This document shows positions 23,889 to 34,157 of a stretch of DNA of 64,000 nt, one piece after another. Each line of letters begins with the position of its first letter. Position 1 is the stretch's first letter. This stretch comes from Amylostereum areolatum (Eukaryota > Basidiomycota > Agaricomycetes > Russulales > Stereaceae): the NCBI GenBank assembly GCA_012932865.1, contig SAXG01000004.1, positions 124,001 through 188,000 of the forward strand, given 5' to 3'. Below the pieces are notes generated by a model that saw nothing but the letters and a program-made list of their open reading frames with translations, was not told the DNA's origin and ran no database searches. The translations under genes and the position numbers were made by a program.

Positions 23889-24616
23889 CACCAAAATCAA
23901 GGGCTCTCGCGGGACGGAAAAATAGCCTTTTTGGGATATCCTCTCACGTCATGCCTACCGCATCATCACGTTCTCGCTCGTGTCGCACGACCTCTCCAAA
24001 TCCTCTCCGTCGGTCAGAAGGCTGTTGCAAACGACGCTGAGTGCGATACACACTGTAAGGGCCGTAAGGGTACTTAGCATGAATTATCACTGATTCATTC
24101 GATAGGTTGAAGGAGGTGAGTTCTATCAGTCATACTCGGTGACTTGTGAGTGCTTTCTATGCATGTATCTTCTAGTGAGGCCCGACCTACCAGTGACCTA
24201 CTACCCAGAACTTGTGCTCTTTTGCAGAGTATGCTACAACCTTGTGCCCTGCAATGAGGTGACAGGGGAACACGGGTTTCATCGGCTCTCTTTTTACCTC
24301 TCAATTGTGAGTGTCGCTTCTTAGTATTCCCTTCACCATCTCTCCGCCATGAAGCCTGGCTGATTCTACGCGCAGAGGCCATTGCTACACTCTTTGCTTA
24401 TTTAGCTAGTACAATCCCTGAGATACATTGAGCAAGACGAGGGCCAAAGCCAAATGAGAGCAATAACCAGGAGGCAGACTGATCCTCCGCGTGATGAGAC
24501 TGACAAAAGCACTATGACATGAACGAACCTGATTGGCTCTCCAGTCCGCGAGAGAGCCTTGGGCTGCGTCCCAAAAAGGCTATTTTCCCGTCCAGCGAGA
24601 ACCCTTGATTTTGATG
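23889..24616. mobile_element. 728-bp element bounded by 48-bp inverted repeats
   Basis: The arms 23889-23936 and 24569-24616 are inverted repeats that match at 44 of 48 positions by my alignment (CAYCAAAATCAAGGG at the outer end, AATAGCCTTTTTGGGA at the inner end). A second, degenerate copy of the CAAGGCTCTCTCGCGGAC motif occurs further inside the right arm. No coding frame lies between. No clear target duplication is visible at these limits, so the class is unknown. A Tc1/mariner-like or other non-autonomous DNA element is the likeliest reading. It sits 111 bp upstream of the VMA10 start codon. Confidence 0.6.
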
Positions 24617-24727
24617 CAGACCTTATACTCAGAACGACTGTCTTCTGAGTAAGGTCAGCCACGGAGACTAGCTGGTCCCATCGTTCAAGCTCTCCGCCAG
24701 CCTCCAGGCCAAGTCTCTCAGTTCATT

Positions 24728-25266
24728 ATGGTAAGGGCACATGCACTGCGCTGTCCATCTCCCATATGCTCATATTTAGCTCATTGTAGGCTGCCCAACA
24801 TTCTCAAGGCATTCAGACCCTTCTCGAGGCAGAGAAAGAAGCTGCCAAAGTCGTGCAGCAGGCTCGCCAATGTGCGTTTCCTCCTGTGATCTATACAGTC
24901 CACCCGCTTAACGCGAATATTCTCTATAGACCGTGTTCAGAGACTAAAGGATGCGCGAACCGAAGCGACGAAGGAGATTGAGGAGTATAAGAAGTCAAAG
25001 GACGACGAGTTCAAGGCATTCGAGAGCACCGTGCGTCATGTTTCGTCTCTTTCTCGCCCACAACTAATAGCACGCGTCTCTTTTAGCACGCTGGTTCAAC
25101 ACAAAGTGCCCAGTCTAACATCGACAAGGAGAGCGCTGTTCAACTTCAGGCTATCACCGACCAGTACAACTCGCATAAAGACGTCGTCGTGAAGAAGCTG
25201 CTCGACCGTGTCGTACTTGTCAAGCCCGAGCTCCACCGCAACCTCAAGAAGGCTGGCCTGGAGTAA
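24728..25266 (+). CDS. vma10: V-type proton ATPase subunit G
   Basis: This is a peripheral stator (stalk) subunit of the vacuolar proton pump. Exon 1 holds only the ATG (24728-24730), followed directly by gtaagg. The other exons are 24790-24871, 24930-25030 and 25087-25266. The protein starts MAAQHSQGIQTLLEAEKEAA, the conserved G-subunit opening, then KVVQQARQYRVQRLKDARTE and ATKEIEEYKKSKDDEFKAFE, ending LLDRVVLVKPELHRNLKKAG. It is about 121 residues, the normal length, and is a long helix throughout. Confidence 0.95.
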
Positions 25267-26189
25267 TCCTTTACACATTATCATTCTGTCTTCATCTCGC
25301 TGTCACCTACGGACTTGGCCAAACCAGGACCTGTATCAATGTATTAATGGCTGTGAACCCTCAACCTGATTACTGGTGATCGCATGGCATATTCCAGCCC
25401 TCAAGTCCTATAGAATCATCGGCAAGATTTACAGGTTCAAGCGCATTCGTCCGACTCTAGCACGGAAACCATAGCGGCGCAAGCTACAGGATGTGGACTA
25501 AATCACGAGGAAGGTCTCGGAGTGGGGTTGCTAACACTTTCTCAAGGTCTACATACAGCAACGGGACACTTGACGAACTAACGGAGCTGACACCCCTTGT
25601 CCAGTGACATGGGCTCTATGTCCTCCACAAACTTGACGCAGGAGGATCCAGGAAGACCTTCAATTGAAGGTTCAATCGCGGCCAGCACGAACTTTCCCGA
25701 AGGTCAACATTCAACTTCTGCTGAGATATTGGACATTATCATACTAGCTACCCGTGGAGACCGCGAGACACTGACATCTCGACGTTCACTAGTCGCCCAA
25801 CGGACGAGTCCATTCAGGTATCATCCATGAGTCGCCGTGACCCGTTCGCAGACTGTGATGTACAGCGCTGCTGAAGTTCACATCTTCGTCTCTTGACCGA
25901 GTGTATGATTTTTGTTCCATCGATGTTCCTTTAACCCGGTCACCTTGCGGTCTCCTGTTGGAAGGTTATCTCTCTTACACCGGTGGAAGGGTTATTCTCT
26001 GATTCAAATATTGTTCATCCACGAGCCACAGTGTTCTGATAACGTTTTCCCTTTCCAATGGGCCGTTCTTCCCGGCCTTGGAGCCTTATCGCCACTCTGG
26101 ACCTATCTCTCCCGTCCGTATAAGAAGCATCGACGCCAGTAGCGTCATGGCTGGGCGGCCCCGTCTCTCTCATCTCTCTCCATTCGACC
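25267..26189 (+). promoter_or_regulatory. VMA10 3' region and DUR3 upstream region with GATA motifs
   Basis: A 77-codon open frame (25597-25830) has no support. Three HGATAR-type motifs lie within 230 bases of the DUR3 ATG: TTATCT at 25966-25971 (AGATAA on minus), TGATAA at 26037-26042, and CTTATC at 26085-26090 (GATAAG on minus). Such sites bind AreA/Nit2-type nitrogen regulators in fungi. A link to urea uptake control is inferred. Confidence 0.45.
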
Positions 26190-29100
26190 ATGTCCTCTGG
26201 CGTCTCTGAATTCAAGCCGCTCTTGGGTGCGTCTTTCGGCCCAGTGACGGATCCCATGTCCGTTCTGAAACGAACTGTGTTGTAGGCCAAAGCGTAGGTT
26301 ATGGAGTTGTGGTCGGTGCGTAGAGCTTCATTTGCGGGCATGTGCGCATTCTTGACAAGTTCCCATACCAGGCGTCGGATTCTTCTTCGCCGCCGTCATG
26401 TTGGTTCTGACATTCCTACAATCGCGGTTCTCTGGGATTTCTCCCTCTCGTGCTGAAGAGTTCTCGGTGAGGTCCACCTTCGTTATCATGCCATCAGTTT
26501 TCTCACGATGCGTGTACCAGTCTGCTTCTCGGAGCGTTAAGGTCGGTTAACTTACGTCTGGCTTCCGTGCCTGTCTCCCACTCACCGTCTACGTTGTGTA
26601 GCCTGGATTGGTTTGTTGTGGGATGTTAGTGATACCAAAACCAAATCGTTCATAGACGGTTTCTGACCCCTAAATCTCTTCAGCGTTAGTGCATGGACAT
26701 GGAGCGCAACCCTGTTGCAGTCCAGCACAGCTGCCTACACATTCGGTGGGCCTGTGACGACTTTGCGTTTATCTGCTAAACTAATCGGTGGTTTATAGGC
26801 ATCAGTGGACCATGGTGGTACGGGGTTGGAGGAACCATTCAACTGGGTATATTTGGGATGATCGCAGCCAAAGTGAAGATGAACGCCAACGGTGCACATA
26901 CATTCCTTGAGGTAACGTCGTCCGCTTGTTACTCTTTCTCTCGCTACTGAAACATAACTCGCAGATTGTGAAAGCACGATTTGGGGTCGGTCCGCATATC
27001 CTCTTCACCTTCTACGGATTTGTGTGCAATCTGATCGTTAGCGGATCCCTTCTATGTACGTCCAATTTCTGTCGGCCGTGCACCGCTCATTCTCGCCGTG
27101 ATAGTGGGAGGCGCCGCTACCGTGAACGCCCTTACCGGCATGAATATCAATGCGGCGTGCATGCTCCTGCCCATCGGGATAGCTGTCTACGTCGTATTTG
27201 GCGGTTTACGAGCTACTTTCATATGCGACTGGAGTCACACGATAATATTATTCGTCATTATCTTCATCTTCCTTTTCAAAACTTAGTAAGTCTCCTAAAG
27301 CTCTACCCATGCCATGTTGACCCAGTGCATGCAGTGTGACGGCTCCAGAGCTCGGAAGCATCGATCGCATGTATGAGCTGCTCGTGCAAGCTGCAGTGGC
27401 CACGCCCGTCGACGGCAACGAGAAAGGTAGCTACTTGACCATGGCATCCAACCAAGGCCTGGTCTTTGGTGCTGCTACCATACTCTCTGGCTTCGCTGGT
27501 GTATTCTGCGACCAAGGTACCTTTCAGTCATATATGTCCATTCGCAGTATATTGACATCGGTGTAGGTTATTGGCAAAGGGTAAAATACGGCAGACCAAG
27601 TAGTATCCATACAGCACTGATGATCGATATTGTTCGCAGGCGATTGCCAGCGCCCCAGAATCGACAACGGAGGCATACGTAAGCGTCGTTCCCTTCCGAC
27701 ACCCTCTCTCTGTTGATTTGTTGCCGCATCAGATGCTCGGTGGCCTTTCGTGGTTTGCAGTGCCATGGGCGTTCGCCTCGTGTCTCGGACTTGCAGCGCG
27801 CGCTCTTCTGAACAACGTAGCTGGTTCGAACTTTCCCCCTTATCTTCCAACTGACATACTCCCAAGCCAAATTTTCCAACCTATCCCAACCCGTTGTCGG
27901 ATGGTCAGGTCAGTGCTGGGTTGGCTGCGCCAGCGGCTGCGGCTACGCTCATGGGCAAGGGGGGTGCGGTTGCGATTCTCCTCGTCGTATTGTAGGTGTT
28001 TTTACCCATGTCTCCGTTGGAGGACTCACCATACTTATCGGGTTGTAGCATGGCAGTGACTTCGGCCGCAAGCGCAGAACTAATCGCCGTCTCTAGTCTA
28101 TTGTAGGTCGCAGCTCTCATACGTATGTGACCCCCGTCTGACATGGCCCGATTCTTACCAGCTCGTACGAGTGCGTATCGTCTTTCCTTGTCCTAGTTAT
28201 TCAGGCGTCAGGTACCAATCGACGGTCAGCGTTTACAAAGAGTATATCAAGCCGAACATCACCGGACCCGAGATTGTCAGAGTTTCTCACCTAGCAATTG
28301 CTGTCTGGGCTATTTGGATGGGATGCTGGGCCGTTATCCTAAATAAGGCTAGCATAGACCTCGGTTGGGTGAGTATGTTCGAGCTCGTCTTCTCATCCTA
28401 ACCTCGCCCTTACCGCCCATCGTATAACTAGCTCTTTTACGTCCAGTGGGATATTTTATTGTCTCCTCTTCCCGATGTGAAACTGAGTCCATTCTGCAGA
28501 GGAGTTATACTCAGCCCCGCAGTCATTCCAATCGGACTCACCGTTTCGTGGAGCAAACTAACGGCCACGGCAGTCATCTCCGGTACTCTGACTGGAACTG
28601 TGCTGGGTATGCTCGCCTGGATGATCGGATGCTTGAAGATCTATGGTGAGATCAACGTCGCCAACCTGGCCAAACCGTATTCCGCCGTCGCGTCCGGTCT
28701 CGCAGGTCTACTTTTCTCAGGCATTGTTACTGTAGCCATATCCCTCATCAGTATGTTGACCTTCTAAGAGCTCCCGGTGTTCAAGTTGGCTGGAGCTCAC
28801 TGCCATTTGGGACAGAACCCGGAAACTACGACTTCTCTGGCACCAGAAATATCGCGATGGATAACGAGAATCGAGCAGCTCAGAATACCCTTCCATACGA
28901 ATCCAAGCCAGATGATGTTGAGCGCGGCAACGGTCTGGATGAGAAGGAAAAAGACAACGCTCCTGATGTCACGGTGACCGAGGTCTCTTCAGCCGAGTCG
29001 GTGAACAATCCAGTCTACTCGGACAAGGATCCTGTGATGCGCCAGCAGATGCAACGCATTTTCAAGCGCGCCCTCTGGGCGTCCGTCACGCTTACGGCTA

Positions 29101-29438
29101 TTATCATGATTATCGGTTTGTTTCCTAAATTCCTTCCCCGATCTCTCACTTGTTCTAACTCTTCAACTTTTGGCTTTAGTCCCCCTCCCAATGTACTTTT
29201 CCCGTTACATATTTAGCCCCAAATTCTACACCTTCTGGGTAGTCTGCACATTGTGCGCCCTTTTTCTGATCTTCATCTCGACTTGGTAGCTGAATATGTA
29301 TACAGCTTATGGGCCTTTGCGAGCGGCACGTTCTGCATTATTCTTCCTCTTTGGGAATCGCGTATAGAGATGAAGACTATCCTTCAGGGAGCTTACCGCC
29401 ACTTCATCGAGAAGCTTGCGAAGGCGAAAGCTGGTTGA
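26190..29438 (+). CDS. dur3: urea active transporter DUR3 (sodium:solute symporter family)
   Basis: It is a plasma-membrane proton-coupled urea (and polyamine) transporter. It starts [20 protein letters not shown], then [20 protein letters not shown]. Family landmarks follow: [59 protein letters not shown] and [37 protein letters not shown], and [19 protein letters not shown]. Next come [58 protein letters not shown], and [20 protein letters not shown]. About 14 membrane segments are predicted. A last intron with donor GTGCGCCC gives [20 protein letters not shown] then PLWESR, and TGA at 29438. About 16 short introns are inferred, and no lesion is seen. Confidence 0.93.
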
Positions 29439-29847
29439 CCGTAGTCACAGAAAGACTGTGTCCAGGATACGCACTCCCTGACTACGTATGCGTCAATTTT
29501 AGAATTTTCTCCATTGTGTACATTTTTATGCGCACCTGCTGCTGCCTGTCGACCTGGGGGATGCAATGCGAACGACGTTCAAAGAAATCTAGGCAGCTAC
29601 AACTACCGTCCCAGATGCGGTTGAACAGGGAATCGTGATTCATCAGTCTCGACTCCGCAGGATGTAAGTATCGATGTATCGACGTGGCAGACATAGGGAT
29701 GTACGGACGGATGATAGCCCGAGTTATGCATTAAACCAGTCTAGCAAATTAATGTCCATAATCCGAATATCTAGTACTTCAGCCTAAAGTCCGTGATAAT
29801 ACAGCCAACGCTATCAAGACACACCAAAGCTCCATCGTCCTCGTCTA
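29439..29847. other. intergenic, convergent 3' regions of DUR3 and the lipase
   Basis: No gene, RNA or repeat is recognised. Confidence 0.4.
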
Positions 29848-31485
29848 TCATACGATAAAGCTATCAGCCCAGTGCCGTAACACACCCCAGCCGACACGAT
29901 GGAACTCGAAGTTCTTCACATCCCGCGAGATGATGCTAGCATGCGAGTTGCGGACGTTGTCTATGAACACGAGCTCCTTTTTCAGCTGTGGAAGCGTGTT
30001 CAGCGAGGCAACCATCCGGCGTTGGGATGGGGTAAAGCGTGGAGGAGTTGATTTTGTCTTTGAGGATCCGGCTGAATGGGAGGGGTCCGCGGGAAGGGGT
30101 TCGTCGGCAAGCTCCGCGACCATGTTCTCCATTTCACGCTCCATTTCCGCGACTATATGGATGAGGCGTTGACCTGCGTCCGGCGAGGCCTTATCCTCCT
30201 TCTCCAGTAGTTTGATGCGCGTGCGGGACGAACGGCTGGCCAAAGAGAGACGAACGATGACCAGCGACAAAAATGCTGGGAGAAGAAAGGGCAGAAGAAC
30301 CATGAGAGCCTGGGCGAAGTGTAAGTGACGCGCATGAAGTACAAACGGGAAAGGCCGCACAATGTTGTACGGAAACTTCCACTGAAGCGCAGGAGGTAAT
30401 GGCATCTTATTATTTTTGAACCATTTCAGGGTGAACAGACGAGGTTTAGGTGGCAGTACTGGTGGCTCAGGTGGTACAGTCCACGACTTCAATATCGGAG
30501 AATAATCTTCTAGGAATTCACTGTATGCATGTCACATTGAGAGAAAAAAATCGATCTTCAAGGGCAAGGGACTCACGGTTTCAGACCTGACCTGTTATAG
30601 TCTGCAAACGGGTCTTCCGACTCGATTGCGGCAGTTAAGAATGGTACAGTTATGTCATTGATGCTGCGTTGAGCTGTGAGAAGAGGATTTAAGATTTATA
30701 CTATAAGACTAGACTTACGCGTTGGCATAGATCCGTATGTGGGGGAACATGGACAGTCCTTGGTAGAATATGCGATCTACAACGGACGACTGTCAGCGAA
30801 GAGAATGAAGCCGCGGTGGTGGCACAACGTACTAGGATCGGCCATGACCTCCAGTAAGGGCCTCCCCCTTTCAGACCATTTGTCAGTAGTATATAATTGC
30901 TCTCCAGTGCGACTGAGGATTTTAGGTCCAAAGTAACCCGCGAGGCGCGAGAACATTGTTGGAAAGACAAGAAGACCGATATGCGGAGTGGCAATCGTGT
31001 TAAAGTTGACGGGCGTGATCGTGTTAAAGAACTGCCGTTGGTGCAAAATGCTGGGCAGAGTCAGTCGTGCGATCACGGCGTTGGAGGAAGATGAAACTGT
31101 ACCCCACGACATAACGAGCAATGAGACCGCCTAAGCTGTATCCAATTACAGAGAACTTCACGACCTTCTTCCCGCCCTGTTCGATTTTCGCAACCTCTTC
31201 GTATATCTGCCATGAGAAGGGGAGTATATGGTTAGACGAAAAGAACGATGAACGAGATATGGAACGTGCCTCTTTCGCAACCCGCTCTCCCCCCCAGTCG
31301 ATGCCATCGTACGTGCTTTCCTCTCGATTCGTTTCAGGCAAGATGGCACGTAGTTCATCACCTTCGGCGTTCTGAAGGCTTGGTTGTACACGTATCTCGT
31401 CGATAATGCGATGCATCTCTGCAAGATGGCCCGGGTGGCCCCACATACCGTGAATGAGGACGAGAAGGTGCACTTGATTCGGCAT
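29848..31485 (-). CDS. DUF676 (ROG1-type) serine lipase/esterase
   Basis: It is a predicted alpha/beta hydrolase acting on lipids. The ATG at 31485 gives MPNQVHLLVLIHGMWGHPGH; the HG pair forms the oxyanion region. The nucleophile elbow GYSLGG lies in KKVVKFSVIGYSLGGLIARY. Then come NFNTIATPHIGLLVFP, RTGEQLYTTDKWSERGRPLL, EVMADP, and a block with INDITVPFLTAAIESEDPFA that holds the likely catalytic Asp. A hydrophobic hairpin (FAQALMVLLPFLLPAFLSLV) suggests membrane or lipid-droplet attachment. Near the C-terminus, SRDVKNFEFHRVGWGVLRHW carries the expected catalytic His. Six or seven introns. The stop is at 29848. Confidence 0.88.
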
Positions 31486-32117
31486 GACTGGCGAACGGGG
31501 GGGAATTAAGGGAAAGTGAGTAAAATCACGACCTGAGCGCGATGTTATAAGTCAGGGAAAGCAACTGCCGCGGGAGACGTAAATGGGGATGTGGATGAGG
31601 GTAAGGTGAGAACGCCATGACGAAGACGGCCGGCATCGACTCGGAGATGCGCATTTGCACCTCATTGCAGCACACCCACATCAACTTCGCCACCATGCAC
31701 ACTGCCCCTCATTTTGTCTTTCACTCACGATCCACCGTTCTCGGACTTGTTCAGGCATGAGAACCAAAGCCTACCAAAGCCGACGCCCATACCAGATAGT
31801 TTCAGGGCATACTGTCCTCGGTATATGATATGTATACCGGTACTACCAACTTAACTCGACACCCTTTCTCCCCCTGACGCCGTGGTCGACGAAGAGGCCG
31901 TGTGCCCGAGAATAGATGTCTATCTACTTGCAAGTTGCATTTTGCAACAGATCTCCAGGTGGTCACACCTCCAATGATGGCAACAACGTCAATACCTGCG
32001 ATTTCAGTTCGGGCCATGGCTTACTGGCGACGATTTTGGTTCAGACTACATGGCCTACATCAGCCGCCCGTCGTTCAGAGCGACCAATCAACGACGGTCT
32101 CGGTTTCTGGCTTGAGG
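31486..32117. other. divergent intergenic region
   Basis: It separates the lipase start from the TATA box of the next gene. No other element is seen. Confidence 0.4.
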
Positions 32118-32120
32118 GTG

Positions 32121-32127
32121 TATAAAA
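32121..32127 (+). promoter_or_regulatory. TATA box
   Basis: TATAAAA at 32121-32127 lies 142 bases before the ATG at 32263, with a long pyrimidine-rich leader between, as in strongly expressed fungal genes. Confidence 0.65.
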
Positions 32128-32262
32128 GGTTGACGGGAAGGGGTCCTGGTCTCTTCACTCCTTCTTCGCTCTCGCGTCCTAGGTTTCTTGATCTTGCATC
32201 ATCCCCCGAGCTTACCAGCCCACCCCCACCCACCCGCCCACCACACACCATTTACTGCTAAT

Positions 32263-32547
32263 ATGCCCTCCCTCCCCTATTTTTCCATGTTCCTTTCCAG
32301 CATCGAGATTCGCCGGGAGATGCGGCGCCAGGCCAAGGAGGAGCGTTGGTGCAAGCCCGACTACCGTCATCTCCCGGAGTCCTCCTTCCCCCTTGACGAG
32401 AACGTCATCCTCAACGTCGAGACTTGGAACGCCCTGCAAACCGAGGTTGCCGCCCACCGTCGGGCCATTGTCGAGCAGCGCCGGGTTCAACGCGGGTTCG
32501 GGACCCTTGTCTACGTCTACAAGGAGAAGTCCACGCGCTGGTTCTAA
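32263..32547 (+). CDS. 94-residue protein of unknown function, first exon of the intron-array gene
   Basis: The frame reads MPSLPYFSMFLSSIEIRREM, then RRQAKEERWCKPDYRHLPES, a middle with ILNVETWNALQTEVAAHRRA, and ends GFGTLVYVYKEKSTRWF with TAA at 32547. The composition (charged helices, no low complexity) looks like real protein. An in-frame ATG-like start further upstream (32188) sits in the leader and is less likely. I do not recognise a family. Donor GTCTACGTC near 32507 with acceptor CTACAG at 32662 would make a 156-nt intron of the same size as the array introns and would change the C-terminus. The transcript then continues into the array. Confidence 0.5.
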   Translation: MPSLPYFSMFLSSIEIRREMRRQAKEERWCKPDYRHLPESSFPLDENVILNVETWNALQTEVAAHRRAIVEQRRVQRGFGTLVYVYKEKSTRWF

Positions 32548-32662
32548 GCACCCCCGTCCCCCACCTCTTGCGAACCCGTGGCTCGTCGATTTACTCGCGA
32601 CAGCTGTCTTCGATTTGTCGCCATTCGCCTCTCCTCACGTAGCTAACCTACTCCTTCTACAG

Positions 32663-33428
32663 GTCCTCTCGTCCTCCACGGCCATCGTCTGCCTGTCACA
32701 GTTGAGGTCAGTCGTGCTCCTTTACCCTCCCCCTTCCCACCTTCTTCTGGCTTTGCCTTTCGCGAGGGTACGGCCAGCTGGAGGTTGGACGTTCTCTTCC
32801 TCCTCTCCTACTGTCGCGTTCTTTCCGTTAATGATTTGCTCTTTCTCAGTGCTTTCCCTTTCAATCCAAGAACATAATCAAAGGTGAATCGTACAGTCCC
32901 TCTTTTCCCTGCCCTCCTCTCCTCCACTTGGCTCTGCCTTTCGCGAGGGCGTCGTCATCTGGAGGTCCTGCTTGCGGGTTCTCCCTCCTCTCTTCTCCGC
33001 CAGTCGCTTTCCCCCGCTTACTGCCTCCCCCCCGCTTTTTGACAGGTACTTCTCCCCTCGTTTGGGCGGGATAATGATCACAAGTGAGTCGTACACCCTT
33101 CTCACGTTCCCCTCCCCCCTCCGCCTGGTTCTGCCTTTCGCGAGGGTATTGCCAGTCGGAGGTCTCGCTTGCGGACTTGCTCTCTTCCTTCTTTCATCAG
33201 TTGCTTTCCGCTGTTCAGTGATCTCTTCTTTTTTCAGCTCCCTCCTTCTGCATGGTCATCATGGCAGGTAAACCGTACTCCTCTCCCGTTCGCTCCCCCC
33301 TCAGCGCCCTCCTCCTGGTAATCACCTTTCGCGAGGGTATTGCCCGCTGGAGGTCTCTTCGAGTCCCTCTTCTGTGTCCCTGTCCAGATTTCCACCACAG
33401 CTCACGGGGATTCCCCTCATTTTCCCAG
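32663..33428 (+). repeat. tandem array of homologous introns and mini-exons
   Basis: Four introns follow each other: 32707-32849, 32884-33045, 33084-33237 and 33268-33428 (143-162 nt). They are separated by mini-exons of 44 (32663-32706), 34, 38 and 30 nt. Each donor continues alike (GTSARTCGTRCNCC pattern: gtcagtcgtgc, gtgaatcgtac, gtgagtcgtac, gtaaaccgtac). Each intron has a core close to CCTTTCGCGAGGGTATTGCC followed by an AGYYGGAGGTC-like stretch, starting 48-56 nt after the donor (near 32756, 32936, 33133, 33325). All four acceptors follow pyrimidine tracts. Joined mini-exons give no long reading frame. I read this as the untranslated 3' part of the gene starting at 32121. Confidence 0.7.
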
Positions 33429-34157
33429 GTGCCCCGCCTGCGTCCTTCACCGGGTCCCACGAATGTCAAGAAAACAAATGCGCAGGGTGAATGCCTTTTG
33501 GAGGGGAGGGGATAGGTGACGACGGGTGTCTGGATGCGCGGGGTTGGCCTCCCGTTCTCCGGATATCTGCCGAGCGGGGTGGGGATGGGGGCGGCATGCG
33601 CGAGGACATGGGGGAGAAAATGTATAGGGGGAGAAGATGTAGTGTGGAAGGGCCCCGCGTCGGGCGCCTATCCAACAAAAGGTGGAATGGATTTGTGTGG
33701 AATCTTTGGACTCGGACTTCGACTCTGACTGGTGTTTGGGTTCGGCCTGGACTGGGTCTCAGCATTCGTATCGTCCTTTCGCTTCTGCCCTTTGCTTGTG
33801 TGTATGTTCTTCTGCGTCTTCTCTCGCCTCAGCATTCCACATATAAGTATAAAGTTCTTCGAGTATTTCTCATCACTAAATCCTCAAGCTGCAAGATGGC
33901 ACGGGCTCATCGAACCAGGGGCTATGTGGAGAGAACGCACTCTATTGGATCATTATGTGAACAATAGTGAAAGGGATCGAACGACAGGATGAGCGTAAGA
34001 TCGTGGCTTGAATGTTACAGTCCTCTAGTATACCACGATCCTTACTCATCCATGGTATCGACGTATAGCACAGCTCGCGAAGGGGCCCGCACCCAAAACT
34101 CGACAAGTTCGTACAGTTTGCTCACTATAAAACTCCGCCAGTCAGCATGCGTATTAC
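33429..34157. other. end of array transcript and intergenic DNA
   Basis: Open frames of 158 and 86 codons exist (33491-33967, 33732-33992), but show no domain or splice support. Confidence 0.35.

Noticed and set aside
32755..33340. Repeated LPFARVxPxGG peptide as a coding repeat
   Set aside because: The repeats lie inside introns by splice consensus, and the frames between copies do not connect.
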